Assembly (NCBI GenBank): GCA_003640385.1 | Contig: RCAB01000212.1 | Coordinates: 38,504-102,503 of the forward strand | From: Setaria digitata | Taxonomy: Eukaryota > Nematoda > Chromadorea > Rhabditida > Setariidae | Length of the DNA stretch: 64,000 nucleotides | Reading direction: 5' to 3' | Shown: positions 38,001 through 50,275 of the stretch, in pieces | How positions within the stretch are numbered: the first letter of the stretch is position 1 | How the letters are laid out: each line of letters opens with the position of its first letter | Notes under the pieces: generated by a model | Told to the model about the DNA's origin: nothing | The model's input: only the letters and a program-made list of their open reading frames with translations | Databases searched by the model: none | Position numbers and translations under genes: made by a program

Positions 38001-40761
38001 AAGTGCACATGTCGCTTCAGCAGTTTTCTTCGTTGATCCTTGCGCCCTTGCCGAAAATGCTGAAAAAAGCGGAAATTCTCTTGACAAAAAATGGATCTTG
38101 AACATACGAGGTAAGTTCATTATTGAAAATGGATTGCAAATTAAAATCTAGTAAAAAACGCTTGATAATAATTTTCTTCTCATTGGTCGAATGTGTTGTA
38201 AACAACACACTACCATACAAATTCAAAAACAATAGCGTACAGAAAAGCAAGGATCTCACGAAACTGCTCGAACATCATTTACCAAATCTGATTTGCAAAT
38301 TAAGATGCACTTATAACGTATACACTTAGATCGTTTTATCTTTGCTTCTACAAGTTTTTTTTTTTTTTTTTTTTTTTTTCAAATAGAAATAAAGATAGGT
38401 GGGTCTTTAAGAAAAAATATGGGAGATGAGTTCAAATTTTAAACAAAAAAATAAAAAGATAAACACTAAAACATAATAAAAAGAGATCCGAAATACTGAG
38501 AAAAAAAAAAACCTATACAAACTTGACAGACAAACTTGGTAAAACTCCCAATACAAGTGCATCTTAACAAAGTAGCAAATAGATAAGGCCTGAAAAACGA
38601 GGATTCTAAAACTCTTCGGAAGAAAAAACAGCGAAATAAAAGAAACTAAGGATGGAAAGCAAAATAGTGGGACCTCCCTTTACCCAGGTTAACGCATTAT
38701 GCCAATGTCATGTCTCCTAGACATGTCACTGACGGCTTGCAATAAAGCTTTAAGAGTTTTGGAATGTATTCACATTGAGCGCTTGAAAAAGATGAGTCAA
38801 AAATCGTCCTCAACCCACTTAATAATTATATCTGATCTAAAATTAATTACTACTCACTGCGCCGCACTTCCGGGACGAAGAGTGACACTTCCGCAACAAA
38901 AGTTCTGAAACAATCATGCTTAAAATGCGGCGTGTAATAATTGAACTATATTAATTCTTTTACTGATTCCGCCGCTAAATCAGTAAAAGATTTTCTAGTT
39001 AAAATCGAAAATAGAATATTTAGAAAAAAGCTTCGTACTTAACTGGTAAATTCAACCCTTCATGCGATTAGCACATTTGTAGCAACAACCACTCCGAAGT
39101 CAAGGAAATTGAGAAGTAAAGCATTGTGGCAACACTATACAATGATAACCAGAATATTTTAAATACTTCTCAGAAAGAGAATGTTAGAGACATCAAATTT
39201 TGGTCACAACAATTGCTCAAGTTTTTGCTTTCCTTACCATCCTTTCTCAATCATAAATATGGAAGCAATAAGATAAAGGAATAGGCCATTAGCGTTTACC
39301 TGAAAGTCTAATACAGAAAACCCTAAAATCAAGAAATTTAACCTGGCGTTATCAGTGCCAATAGCACGGATATCATATTTTAATGGTGGCTGCTTAATTT
39401 TTTGAACAAATTCATTTAAATGCATCTTGCTATTGTCAACTGTCCATCCACCATGTATGTCTGCCCGTAGATCGACTGATTCCGACTAGAAATACCTGAT
39501 TGGTCAACATATCCCTTAACAACTTAATTATTAAAGTATGTTACGCCATGTAAGACGACATGATTTAATTCCTGAATACAATGCAAATCCTGAGCTAAAT
39601 GATAAGTTAAGGGCTCGAAGCACGTCATTATAAATGAAATACTGTTGCCATATCATACTTTAACAAAGTGTGATGAATATCACTAACGGTAAAATTACAC
39701 ATAATTCATCGAACGAATTACGGCAGTCATACAAACAAAAAAAAAAAAAAAAAAAAAGAATTATACATTTCAAAATCAAGCAACGAACTGTAGAACTTGG
39801 TTCTCGGCATTCTGTCCAACAAAATATCTATATCACTGCCTCGAGAAAAAGCAATCTTTTTCGATCTGATAATTTTTTAAAATCATTAAAAAATAACAAG
39901 CCCAAAATCTAAGACGACTTACTAGTGCAACTTCTTCCGCCTTTTGCTCAACATAACGCTGATGTTCGGTTTTGATTTTGATTGCCGGAAAATCCACCAC
40001 AGCGTTAGCTGTGGTGTCACTATTTTCTTCTGGTTTATTTACTAAATTATCATATTCCAGTGCACTGCGCCAGCTGGATGAATTCAAATTTGTTGCTTCT
40101 AGCATAGATGCCTGAAATGAACATTTATCCAATGTCGAACGAAAGAAAAGACCTTTCTGACCGGAACACGTAAAGTCTAATAACGGATTTATATCAATTA
40201 CATCATCACAACTGTCGGATATATAAAGAATAGTGTGTCTTCAGCTGCTAAATTTAAATTTGTCTTCGAAAGCAAAAAGAGCACAAACTAATCTAGCACG
40301 TAAGCCAATTATCGATACGATGTTAAAATGTTAGTTGAGTTAAAAAAAAAGTACGGTGAGTTTCGGAAGTTCTGATGGATCCAGCAGCTTTTGTCGAATA
40401 AGAAACTGCGCAAAGTCTCGAGCAGCATTAGTAGCAGCATCTTTTTTATTAGCTGAGATTCCTAATCCTACATGAGGCTGTCCTGAAAACACCGCGTAAT
40501 TTCTCTTTTTTTGAATATCATCCTGCAGCTATTAATGAGTTCTTTGTGCTACATTAAGTCAATAAAGTGAACTGAATCTTAAGATGAAAATTACTGAAAA
40601 TAAAAAAAAAAAAAAGTAGAAATAAGACCTGGCACACGCAGATCACATCTGAAGCGTATTTTTCCACCTCGACTAGCTAATTGCACAGTATTATAAGATG
40701 GTATTCCAAGTCTTCTCTTCCCAAGCCATCCATATAGCCATCCTCGGATTTCGTCTGACAT
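29076..40761 (-). CDS. rha-1: ATP-dependent RNA helicase A (DHX9/maleless orthologue)
   Basis: DEAH-box helicase that unwinds RNA and RNA/DNA duplexes in nuclear transcription and RNA processing. Twenty-five exons join in frame to 1375 residues: 40629-40761, 40355-40482, 39923-40111, 39343-39485, 38858-38904, 37923-38059, 37407-37664, 36896-37081, 36454-36614, 36065-36200, 35513-35669, 35032-35144, 34847-34948, 34237-34449, 34017-34090, 33633-33785, 33173-33333, 32760-32871, 32290-32535, 32040-32170, 31265-31419, 31020-31138, 30677-30886, 29827-30218, 29076-29347. dsRBD1 starts [19 protein letters not shown]; dsRBD2 carries [17 protein letters not shown]. Helicase motifs are GETGCGKST (about 398-406), [12 protein letters not shown] (about 498-501), SAA (about 530-532; usually SAT), STNIAETS and QRRGRAGRV. 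The C-terminus is Gly/Arg-rich ([20 protein letters not shown]). ATG chosen by alignment to the DHX9 start; CTGTTAG 14 bases upstream may be a trans-splice site. Confidence 0.96.
32893..33138. repeat. Direct duplication around a single N (assembly join)
   Basis: About 120 bases are present twice with several mismatches around an N at 33015, within the rha-1 intron between exons 33173-33333 and 32760-32871. The duplicated part includes an A/G-rich stretch that would make overlap merging difficult. Confidence 0.8.
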
Positions 40762-42846
40762 GCCGTCAATTCCTAACAGATTAAAATGGTGAAAAATGAA
40801 AACAATGAAATTCCCAGAAGACAAACATATCGGTGATACTTTCCATATTCTTCATTAAACTTCCAGCGCCAAAATGTACTAATGTGCAACTAATGAGTTC
40901 AAAAATTCTCGGGACTTCTATGGCTGCAAACAGACCATACGTTCACTATTTATCACCAAACAGGATCCGTCAACAATCAGCAAACGCAGATTTCTCTTGG
41001 AATCAAGAACGTTGATTAGCGGCTTATAAGTGAAGGCTATTCCTTTCCCACTTGTTAAGGGCTTCAACTATCTGCGAACTTCTTCATCACTGATGGACAT
41101 GGAGAAGCGAGGTGCTTATTCTTCTCTGACCAGACTCCACTTCCAAAACGTGAATCTCTCTGCTACGAACCATCTTGCTGGAGCTCTATCGAACAGCTAA
41201 ATTCTTCCACTAATTGTTCGCGTCCAAAATTCACTCACTACAGTATGGATCATTCGGCACATCGTACAAATGCACTTTACGGCAAGTCTTTCGAGATTTA
41301 GTGAATTCCCTGTCCTACAGTTACAAGAATAGCCCGCAACATCTCATTCCGCACTCATTCACAGCGCAACTTGGAGTGCTGGAAGTATGCAACTTTTTGT
41401 CTCAATCAAATTGTGATCTTTGCTTCTCCTAACGCTCTTTGTCAGGGAATGAGTTATCAGGTGACAATGTTGTCTCGGGCTGCGTACAACTTCTCCCGCA
41501 TTAAAAGTAGCCAACAACTGCTTGACTCATTATACGGAAGTGCAATGACCTGTTGTTTCACCTTTGACCTGTGTGACTGAATTATTCATAGCCCGCAGGC
41601 AATAATTGATGGCTCTGATGATGAAGTGAAAGATACATACATACCGAATGTTTTCTGTTCATTTCTGATGATAATTCGGTGTTTATTGGCTCCGACAGGA
41701 TGACCGTTAAATATAACTACAAATCTTTTCTGCAAATGTTTCTGTGGAAGAAGCCAACAGTCTGGATGACTGAACTGAATATACAGGATGATGGAGAGTG
41801 CATTAGGTTAGATGTGTTGGATCATGTACGGTACCATCAACCACCTAGGGTACAGTACTCTCTTGGTTGATCCCTTTTACCAGTAGCTCATAGTATTCCA
41901 CCATTTCAATTAAAGGTGAGATGAAGTTTACTTCGCTGGCCAAAGAAGAATATGATCAGAATAATCATAATAGTGGTGTAAAAAGTGATAGGAAAGGTTG
42001 AAAGAGATTTACTGTACTGGGAAAATGTCCTTGATTCAAGTGATAAGCTAATCAGAATGTCCTCCTGATAACCATCGAACCACTAGACTGAAATGAGAAA
42101 CGGTAAAATGGTTTCAGCTACTAAACTGATCATGGACAAGCGAGAACATGGAAAATGCAACACGAAAAAAAGCAACAATGAGTGATGATGATTACTAAAA
42201 TAAAGTATAAATATCTATGTAATAGTTAAATAATTCGATTAAATATATAGCACAACCGGCAGAGGAAATATTAGCCATTAGCGATGGGTCAAAGGTTATT
42301 GCTCAGGAAGGTAATGGTTGTAAAGCAGAAGAAAAATGATGAAATCTTTGAATCTAGCATTTATCAAATATCAGTGCTCAAACAAATTGAATTTCGAACT
42401 TTCAGCTATATTCTCTATAGGAAGAGTTCCATTTCCTTAATTTATTATTTAGCCTAATAGCTTTCAGCATTCAACAGAAAAGATCGGCTGAAAGCTATTT
42501 TAAGTGGAAAAGTAAAATATTACGCAATTAACTTTCAAACTACAAACACAACTCATCAATTTTCAAGTTTCTATTATTAAAATTCAAAACTTTTCTAATG
42601 ATATTTCTATCTGCCTATATGTTAAAGACAGAATATATCAAAGTGAACAAATCTAACTCTCAGTTATGTAAATTCTTAAAGGAATTTTTAAACATTAAAA
42701 TAGAAAACATTGTTTGAAACATTATTACAACGGATAAAATAAATTGAAGTAACTGTTAAACGAGAAAGCCTGAAATTAACGAAATGTTGATTCTGAACAT
42801 TTTTAGGAATATGCCGATTTTAGGGAAGTAATTAACGATTCATAAT
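40762..42846. other. GC-richer intergenic region with broken plus-strand open frames
   Basis: The 2.1 kb between the rha-1 start and the BTB gene stop. From about 41070 to 41580 successive plus-strand frames look coding but are out of register: ITDGHGEARCLFFSDQTPLP and MDHSAHRTNALYGKSFEI, then YKNSPQHLIPHSFTAQLGVL, then MSYQVTMLSRAAYNFSRIKS. A further frame at 41679-41870 (MFIGSDRMTVKYNYKSFLQM) is similar in quality. No known family is recognised. It may be a decayed gene, or a gene with very short introns. 42000-42846 shows nothing. Confidence 0.35.
41070..41580 (+). pseudogene. Possible decayed protein-coding region, unknown family
   Basis: Three consecutive plus-strand frames with balanced composition follow one another with frame changes and stops between them. 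One transition (TACGGCAA|GTCTTTCG to CCTACAG|TTACAAG) would be phase-correct as an intron, but the intron would be only 35 bases. The DNA is visibly less AT-rich than the surroundings. A decayed gene, a degenerate mobile-element remnant and a real multi-exon gene all remain possible. Confidence 0.25.
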
Positions 42847-43574
42847 TCAATTTCCTTTCTTAGCCATTTCAATTTCAGCTTCTTTTCTTAGCTGCTCCAT
42901 TTTATAGTTTTCAAATGCATTTCGAAGTTGTTCATAAACTTCTATCATGCATGGCAAATATTTGCACTCCAAACAATACACCAGGTCACATCGTTCACAC
43001 TTCCACTATAACAGATCATCCTAATTAAGCAACTTATAATAATAAATGAACTAATTACTCAGCCAAAATGTTTTACTATATTACGGCAATGGAAAATCAT
43101 GCAGGTGTTCGCTTATTTATTTATTGTTAATAATTTGCAGAATTAAAATTTGAATTTCAAAAAAAAAAAAATTAACCAAATTGTAGTAATTTCTATTCTT
43201 GTGATCAACAGATTTCTGCCGACCACAGTTATGACATATACCGCAAATTATTTGTTTATCGCAATGTTTTAAACTGTATTTCCTGAAAAAGATTTTCCCT
43301 TGTTATCTCTTCAAAAAGTTAACAAATTTTCATTCCACTACTATTCTGAACATTTCAGCAGTTGATAATTAAATAATTCCGTTAAATTATCCTTTTCATC
43401 TTACACTAATTTCATTTTGATTGCAAGAAATTAGATTTATATAGCTCATGGAAAGGAAGTAACGAACTTGATGATGCCACAAATCTCCCTCGTCAATTTG
43501 CTATCTCTGCAACTGATAGGAAACTGTGAACGAGCCAGTAATTCTTTGATAAGACTTTCCCGAAGTTCTGAGCT

Positions 43575-43606
<32 letters not shown>

Positions 43607-45117
43607 CAAAATGAATTGCTAAAAATAAAATTTCGCGAAATTGTTTTAATTTATGATTATTTGCTTTCCTAATTATTAATTAAAGAAAAAATAATTATAA
43701 AGCTGAAACTATTTTCTATCTTGTGTTGCTAGAATGCTATCAAATTTGTAGTGCTACTGTTTCCAATGCAGCTGTCTCCAACGCTACTATTTCCGGTGGT
43801 GCTATTAATTCCATCACTACATCTGTTTGCAAACTTATTTAGAGTTCCTCTTCACATATGGAAGAGAGAGAGATTTGTTGCATATTTACTTTTCCTAATA
43901 CTACTTACAGACTATAGTCAACAGGAAATTGGACTTACTCATAATTATACGTCATTGCTGTCTGAAGTAATTTAACTAGCACATCGTTGCCGTATTTTCG
44001 AAAATTTGCTCTAAGCGCAAAATGCTCACAACTAAGCTGTAAAGTTTTCAAATTGTATTTATCGGCCAGGCGAGCAAGTGCTGGAATTGATTGCACTGAA
44101 ATCACTTCACTGAATTTACTACGCGACAACAAACTTTGCTATATCGAGAATCTCTCTTATCACAGTCATTATCTCCTGCTGTCTTATCACCTCCTGTTCA
44201 GGATTTTATCAAGCTATAAAAACACAAAAACTCATTCGATTCTCAAAATTTAAATAAACTCTTGAGAGTTAAATGCTCTCGCGGTCAGTTCGCACAGAAA
44301 TTCAGCACATATGAGGTGGAGAAGAGTTGCTGGAACAAGTTTAACTAGTAATACCGCGAATAATCCGTGGATAGATGCCATAAACTGTGGGACAAATGGA
44401 CTGCAACATGCATGCTATTTCATCAGTTCCATCATGCAGACGACCACTCCCGCGAATCCCTTCCACGAACTGATCACTGGATGTGAGGAGTTGGAAATAG
44501 CATGACTTCTAAAATGCATCAAGATATATCTAGTCAATCTTTTAGTAGCTTACAAATACTTCCAGAATTTTTGAATTGAAAAAAAACTTCGCTACATCTC
44601 ATAAAGTTGGCATAATCGCTGCAAGGAACAACCTTCTACTGTTTACGTTCTAGAATTTTCAGTACTTTTCCTGCTTGTTTAAGCTTACACATCCTTAGGA
44701 AAGAAAAAATAAGACATCTAAAATTACCTTAGACATTTCATTAGGATCAATATAAAATGTCACATCACCAACTTCCAAGCCAAAATATCTCTTATTACTT
44801 TGTTGAGTGTAATCAGTCTACAACTAAGTATAGTTTGTTCACTAATAAAGATTGTTCTGAAAATATTTTTTAGTCCTCGATTTGCATCACTTTTAATAAT
44901 AAGATTTTAAAAGCAGAATTTAAATTGAAATTGAAAAAAATATGTATATCAGAAAGAGTCAAAAACTTCTGAAGGAAGGCAAGTAATAATTTCACTTGGC
45001 AAAAGTTTCAAAATTTTTTGAGCGATTAAAACAACCAACTTCCAAATTTTTATCCCAATATTCTCCGTCCAGTTGGTCAACATCGTCAATTTCAATCGTT
45101 CCATCATTCATCGTCAT
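42847..45117 (-). CDS. BTB/POZ domain protein with C-terminal Cys-rich zinc-binding region
   Basis: BTB domains mediate dimerisation and often recruit cullin-3 ligases or transcription partners. Seven exons join in frame to 282 residues: 45040-45117, 44728-44817, 44355-44508, 43939-44095, 43468-43572, 43177-43282, 42847-43005. The BTB core is clear: FGLEVGDVTFYIDPNEMSK, then SCYFQLLTSSDQFVEGIRGS, DEIACMLQSICPTVYGIYPR and VQSIPALARLADKYNLKTLQ. A helical stretch follows. The C-terminal third carries HCDKQIICGICHNCGRQKS and WKCERCDLVYCLECKYLPC, about ten Cys/His suited to a double zinc site, and ends in a charged helix (MEQLRKEAEIEMAKKGN). A GATTTCAG acceptor inside the exon at 44095 was needed to bring the BTB halves into frame. 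The exact partner or target is unknown. Confidence 0.85.
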
Positions 45118-48100
45118 ATAACAGTATCGCTAAGTGATAGTATAGATAACAATATTACTGGATTTATTAGTAGCACTGTTAACTTTATTAGAAGTAATAA
45201 TAGTTAGCAAACTTCACAACGATTCTCGAGACTTTTTATTTTTCGAATCAGTGGTTCAGTTATCTAAATCGTAGAAATATATTAAATTGAATTTTGGAAG
45301 TAATCATCGACACAATGCTGTAGGCTTGAACAAGTTTGCAGAGTTCATCGTGAAAGAACGAATCACTCCTGAGTAAAAGTTCAAACGGAAATATTTTTGT
45401 GTGATAAGCATAGAATGATAGAAATGATAAGAGATATGAATCAATTCAATGTCTTATGCATTTTCATTTACTTAGAAAACAGAAGTTCAAAGAATTCTGT
45501 GCTGATAGTATATAAGATTTTAAATACTTTTAGGGAGCGCTTACTGTTTGAAACTCGCAAAAATCATCTAGTGAACATGAAAAGTACAATGAAATAAAGG
45601 TCAGAGCAACAGTTCTAAGAGTTCCTGCAAAGAGTGAATCTTCGCAGGAATTTAAACTTTAAACCTTGACAAAAATAGCTGAGCAGAAAGTAGCATCCAG
45701 AATCCATGTCATTGTTATAGTTTCTGAATTCTCGTATGCTAAACAGAAGTGCTAACTAGACACGCTTAGGTAAAAGTAGAAAGATGACATATCATATCGA
45801 ATCAATCAGCTAAAAAATAGATTTCTAGTGATTTTAGGAAGAGAATGAAATAAGCCAAGATTTAAAATGAAATAAAATAGCATAAATCACACATCATCTA
45901 ACAATCTTCCTAACAAAATAAATCTTCTTAATAAAACAAATTCATTATCTTGCTTCATTTCTGTCATGAATGTTCATTAATTATCGTCTGTTGCAAAGCA
46001 ATCATTTCAGTAGAAACAATGTTTAATGCGTCAAATAAACACGTTTAATTTCTTATCCTTTTTTTTTTTTTTTAAATAATTCTATAGTTTTAAACATTTA
46101 ATCATAATTATTCGTCCTACCAATCATCTATGGCTGTCGGCAAATCAAAACCAAGAAAAAATGATTAATTGAATGAAATTACTATTGGGGAAAAAAGATA
46201 AGAAGGATTAAGATAAAACTACTGCAAATGCGCTACTTACAATTCATTAAAACGAACAGAACATAAATGATAGCAATCCATAAATAGACAATTTACAACA
46301 ATCTTTACTGAGTGATCTTAGTGACTAAAATTATTTTGATCTTGGAATTAGTACGAGGCATTCATATTCTCAAAGCTAGTTCTAGACTAAAGAGACAGGC
46401 AGTCGAATCTAGCAGTATTAAGTTAAAAAGTCTGGATCACTATGTCCGTTAAATCATAGTTCCAAAGCATATCAGTAGTCATTAATTATTTCTAAAATTA
46501 TCAGTTCAAATCCTTCCTTTCTGTTTATGTTAGGGGGAAAAAAAAAACTAAAAAGTATATCTGTATAAAAATAGACTGGCACTAAATCTCGAGAAGGAAA
46601 AAAAAGGAAGGTATAAGTGAGCAGCAAAGAATTGACTTGTATCTGATGATGCTTTTACTCGATAACTGATTCATTTATTAAATTATCTGTCTCAATTTCC
46701 TTCTGAATGTTGGCCTAAGGCATTATTAATCCAGACTGTTTATCGTCTAAAAAGTAATGTCTATTATGTTCTCAAATACTTCCTAAGCTCAGATCTCTTT
46801 GTGAATTAAATCAGAAATAATTTACAATTTAATTTCCACTGCATTCAGTTATTCTTTTCCAACAAACATCACTTTTTGCGTTCAAAATTTTTGACTGAAA
46901 CAAACGACTATGCCTTCCAGTAATTTTGGCTTGGTTTATTACGCTCATTAGCATTATTATTAATAGTTTAGTAAATCATTTTCCTCTATTTTATAAAAAT
47001 GAAAAGCTTCATCTTCCATCTTCTTTTTGATTAGATTTCTTTCGGATACCATTTCTTCACCAGATTTTGAAAGCTCGAAACTATCTTAGTGATCAAATTA
47101 CGTTCTTTCGGACTTCAACTGATCAATCCCTTGGTTTTAATCATTTAAAAGATTATAATTTTATAGTTAAGAAGTTTACCGACTGATTGTTGGATTTTTT
47201 TTTTCACATTAGCCCAACATTCGTTATAACTGTCTAGATATAAAAATTACTTTGGATAAGCCGGTTTTAATTCAAATGAGTTAGCCATCTTTGCTCATAA
47301 ACCATGGTTTTTCTTGAAAAAAAAAAAAAAAAAAAAAAAAAAAGAAAGAAGCTTTTTTTAAACTATAAGATATTCGATTATGAAAAGGTTGAGATCGAAC
47401 CTTTTCTAAACTTCTTAACCTAATGTAAAGTATCTCACCTCGATATATGATTTTACCTCTCGCAGGCATCAAATTTCTCAGGATGCTGAATGAATGCTAT
47501 TTAAAATTTTTGTGAATGAAAAATTAATCGTAAATTCTAAGTACCAAAACTTGAATAAAATAATACCGTATTTAATACAATAAAAAAAAAATAACAACAC
47601 CATCACTAATTTTTTAGGAAATGATAATACCCGTTAGAAAATTTTGTTTCAGAACCCAAAATGGGCGATAATGACTGCCCGAAATGTCAGTTCCACATAC
47701 CGCGTCCAATACATCAACCCACTTTATCTGTACATGAAATTTAAATCTTTAAATACTTCCGAAAACTTTGCACTTCGACTTCTATTCCAGCATTTTCCTT
47801 TCAATACTCTGAATTATCATGCCTAATATATAAGAGTTTCCTTGAAAGAGATCAGGTTTCATCACAGTGCCTATAAAAAATTGAATAGTTACTCCGGAGC
47901 ACTTAACCAAGAACTGCAGTGATTTGATCTTTGTCCAGCTGATTACTACAGTTGTCTATAATAAGGTAAAGTTTGCTGCTTACCGGGTGATGAATTATAA
48001 TCTTACAGTGCTCACAGTCTAATCAATCAAAACAACAACAACTTTAATTTTATTTAGGTTATCCTTTACTTTGCTGGATATTGAACAATAAATTCGATAT

Positions 48101-48999
48101 CTTCCAAAACAAAAAGTACTGCCACTTTGCAAAATCTAGCATTTGGATCTTCAACAAAATTATATTCCTAACGTTCCTAATTTTAACTAATAACTGAACT
48201 TAATTTCTGTTCAATTACAGACAAATCAAATCATTCCCTTAAGCGATAGAACTAAGAGCATGGCGCTAATCTGATAACAGATTATATATATACAACCACT
48301 ACAGCCAAGAACTTCATTTTTTTCCAGATGATTTTACCGTAGTTAGATTTGATGCCTGACTCCTCGTCTCATATAACAGCAATGATAATGATGAGAACCA
48401 ACGAATCTTGATAATTTTATCATCACTGGGAATTATAACTGATTACTTTGACTGCAGTATTTCCGTTACATAGGCTAATTACCTAACAACAACGAGAACA
48501 GCAACCTCGAGAATCACACCTTACCGAAATCTCCACTTCCGGATGATAACACGGCCCATCAAAAATTAGCACCACCTGCAAGTGCGCGATTTGAAATTCG
48601 TAAGCAGTCTATTGCGGTGTTAGGATGCGGAGGGACATCCGCATTTGCAGATTGTTACTATCGATCTTACAGCCACTGCATCTATGACAAACTCTCAATC
48701 ACTACTGCCGTTGTAGTGTGTTGTCATCTGCTTGTTCTCTTTATCTCTGGCGGATGTCGTCTCCATCATTTCGTAGGAGCTATTATCGTTGCCTGTCTGT
48801 CACCTTTGAACTCCAAATAGCTTCCTTCTGGTAGTTGTTCATTTTCAACTGATTTCGTGACAGTGCTGTGAAGTTAGAGAGAGTATTGCGTGCAGTTTGG
48901 TAAACGAAATATTCCCGACTACCGAGACTTCCTCGTGATTCTGAGAAGTATTGCGTGGTCCGAGAATTAAAAATTTAATCCTTACAAATTTGCGTTAGG
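45118..48999. other. Intergenic region between the divergent BTB and 49-kb genes
   Basis: About 3.9 kb without a supported gene. It contains poly-T/poly-A runs (46060-46072, 47320-47343). A GC-richer patch at 48500-48950 carries a TGCGGA...TCCGCA hairpin at about 48626-48643. That patch immediately precedes the plus-strand gene and may hold its promoter. Confidence 0.45.
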
Positions 49000-50275
49000 A
49001 TGATTTTGGTGAAAAGTTTGACTGCGATGGCAACAGAGAAGTTGCTGCTGAAGACATCGGGTCAGCAGTTCTTGGACGGTGTCGATTATATGTATCGTGT
49101 GGGCTTATCACCTGATCGCTTATCAGTCATGGAAACAACCAGCGGTAAATTCATCCTGCAATTCCATTCGAGATGCGATCTTCGTCCATTTGCTGTACGC
49201 GTAATTTCTCTCTTCAGTTATATATGCATATGCGTTTTCTACAAAACTTTAGTTTTACACTTCTCTGAAAAATGTGATTGTTGCTAGATTGCTCGGTATC
49301 TGCGTCATCTGTCACTCACAAATCTTTCTGGCTCCCAATAAAGCACTTATTTTTCTTTGTTACAATTTATTTTAGGCTAATTATCCTACTTTTCAACGAT
49401 TACTTCGTGGTATAGTTCACATTAGAGCATGGCGAATTCTCTCTATCGAATTTCTAAATGTTGATTTCAAAATGGCTGATATCCCTGATGTTGAACGTAC
49501 ACTTGAAGTAAGTTTTTTTCCATTTTTATTGCATAAAACAATGTTGACAGTAGTTATCGTCTCGTCATTGCTTCCATTTCTTTATAAATGTAAAAAAAAA
49601 AAGAAAAAATTTTCACTTGCTTGAGCCATAAGTTATTATTAAGAAAATCGTGACGCAGAATCTTTTGTAATATTATGCATTATATAAAATGATAAAATAA
49701 ACTTAGCTTGGAACTTTCTGAAGTTGAAGTATTCACATGTTTTGTTTTTGTCAGAGACTGGAAGTGAACTTGGTACTGTTGCGCAATTGTACATACAACA
49801 CAATCATGAAATCATCTCATGCATACCAAGTTTTGCTGGCGCTTAATCGAAATAAGAAATGTATTGTTTGTGAGTACGGTGATGACAGGTATGTATCTTT
49901 TCGATTTTTTGAAGTCAAATTCTAGTATTCCCCATGAAACATCTTGTCATTCCTGAGTTATACATTATTTTTTACTCCGTTTCAACCTCAGTTTTTTTCT
50001 TAGTGTTTCCTCAGTATGATGATGGTTCTTCTCCATTATGTCACATCTAGAAGTACTAGTCGGTGAATTGACCTTTGTGTTATATTTTGCATTTGTTGGA
50101 AACTCTCAATGAATTTTGTCTCTTATCCCCTTTTGATTTCCTTTTTTTTAGACATAAAGATAATAACGCATGTATTACATTTCTGATTCATGTAATTGCC
50201 GGACGAAAGGAGATTAAAGAACTGGTCTATATGTGCTTCATGTTTTCAAGACTGTATTTGGTTTCAGGTTAAAGG
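49000..50275 (+). CDS. Multi-exon gene of unknown function, about 200 residues or more
   Basis: Four well-supported exons join in frame: 49000-49200, 49376-49507, 49755-49888 and 50152-50224. They encode MILVKSLTAMATEKLLLKTS, VDYMYRVGLSPDRLSVMET, FILQFHSRCDLRPFAV, ANYPTFQRLLRGIVHIRAWR, LSIEFLNVDFKMADIPDVER, LEVNLVLLRNCTYNTIMKSS and NRNKKCIVCEYGDDR. All introns are GT-AG with T-rich acceptors. A GCGTTAG just before the ATG may be a trans-splice site. The alternating beta-strand pattern suggests a compact alpha/beta domain (a sliding-clamp-like fold was considered without real support). The 3' end is unresolved: reading on gives a stop at 50272, while a 43-base intron gives KELVKGSSFTWISTPLLQ. 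A third frame (LKDRVLRGYQRHSFNNNNVP) is also open. Existence of the gene is firm; its function is unknown. Confidence 0.65.

Noticed and set aside
49000..50275. Idea that the 49-kb gene encodes a RAD9/HUS1-type checkpoint clamp
   Set aside because: Only a vague strand pattern (RLEVNLVL) is shared. No diagnostic motif or convincing alignment, so no name was given.
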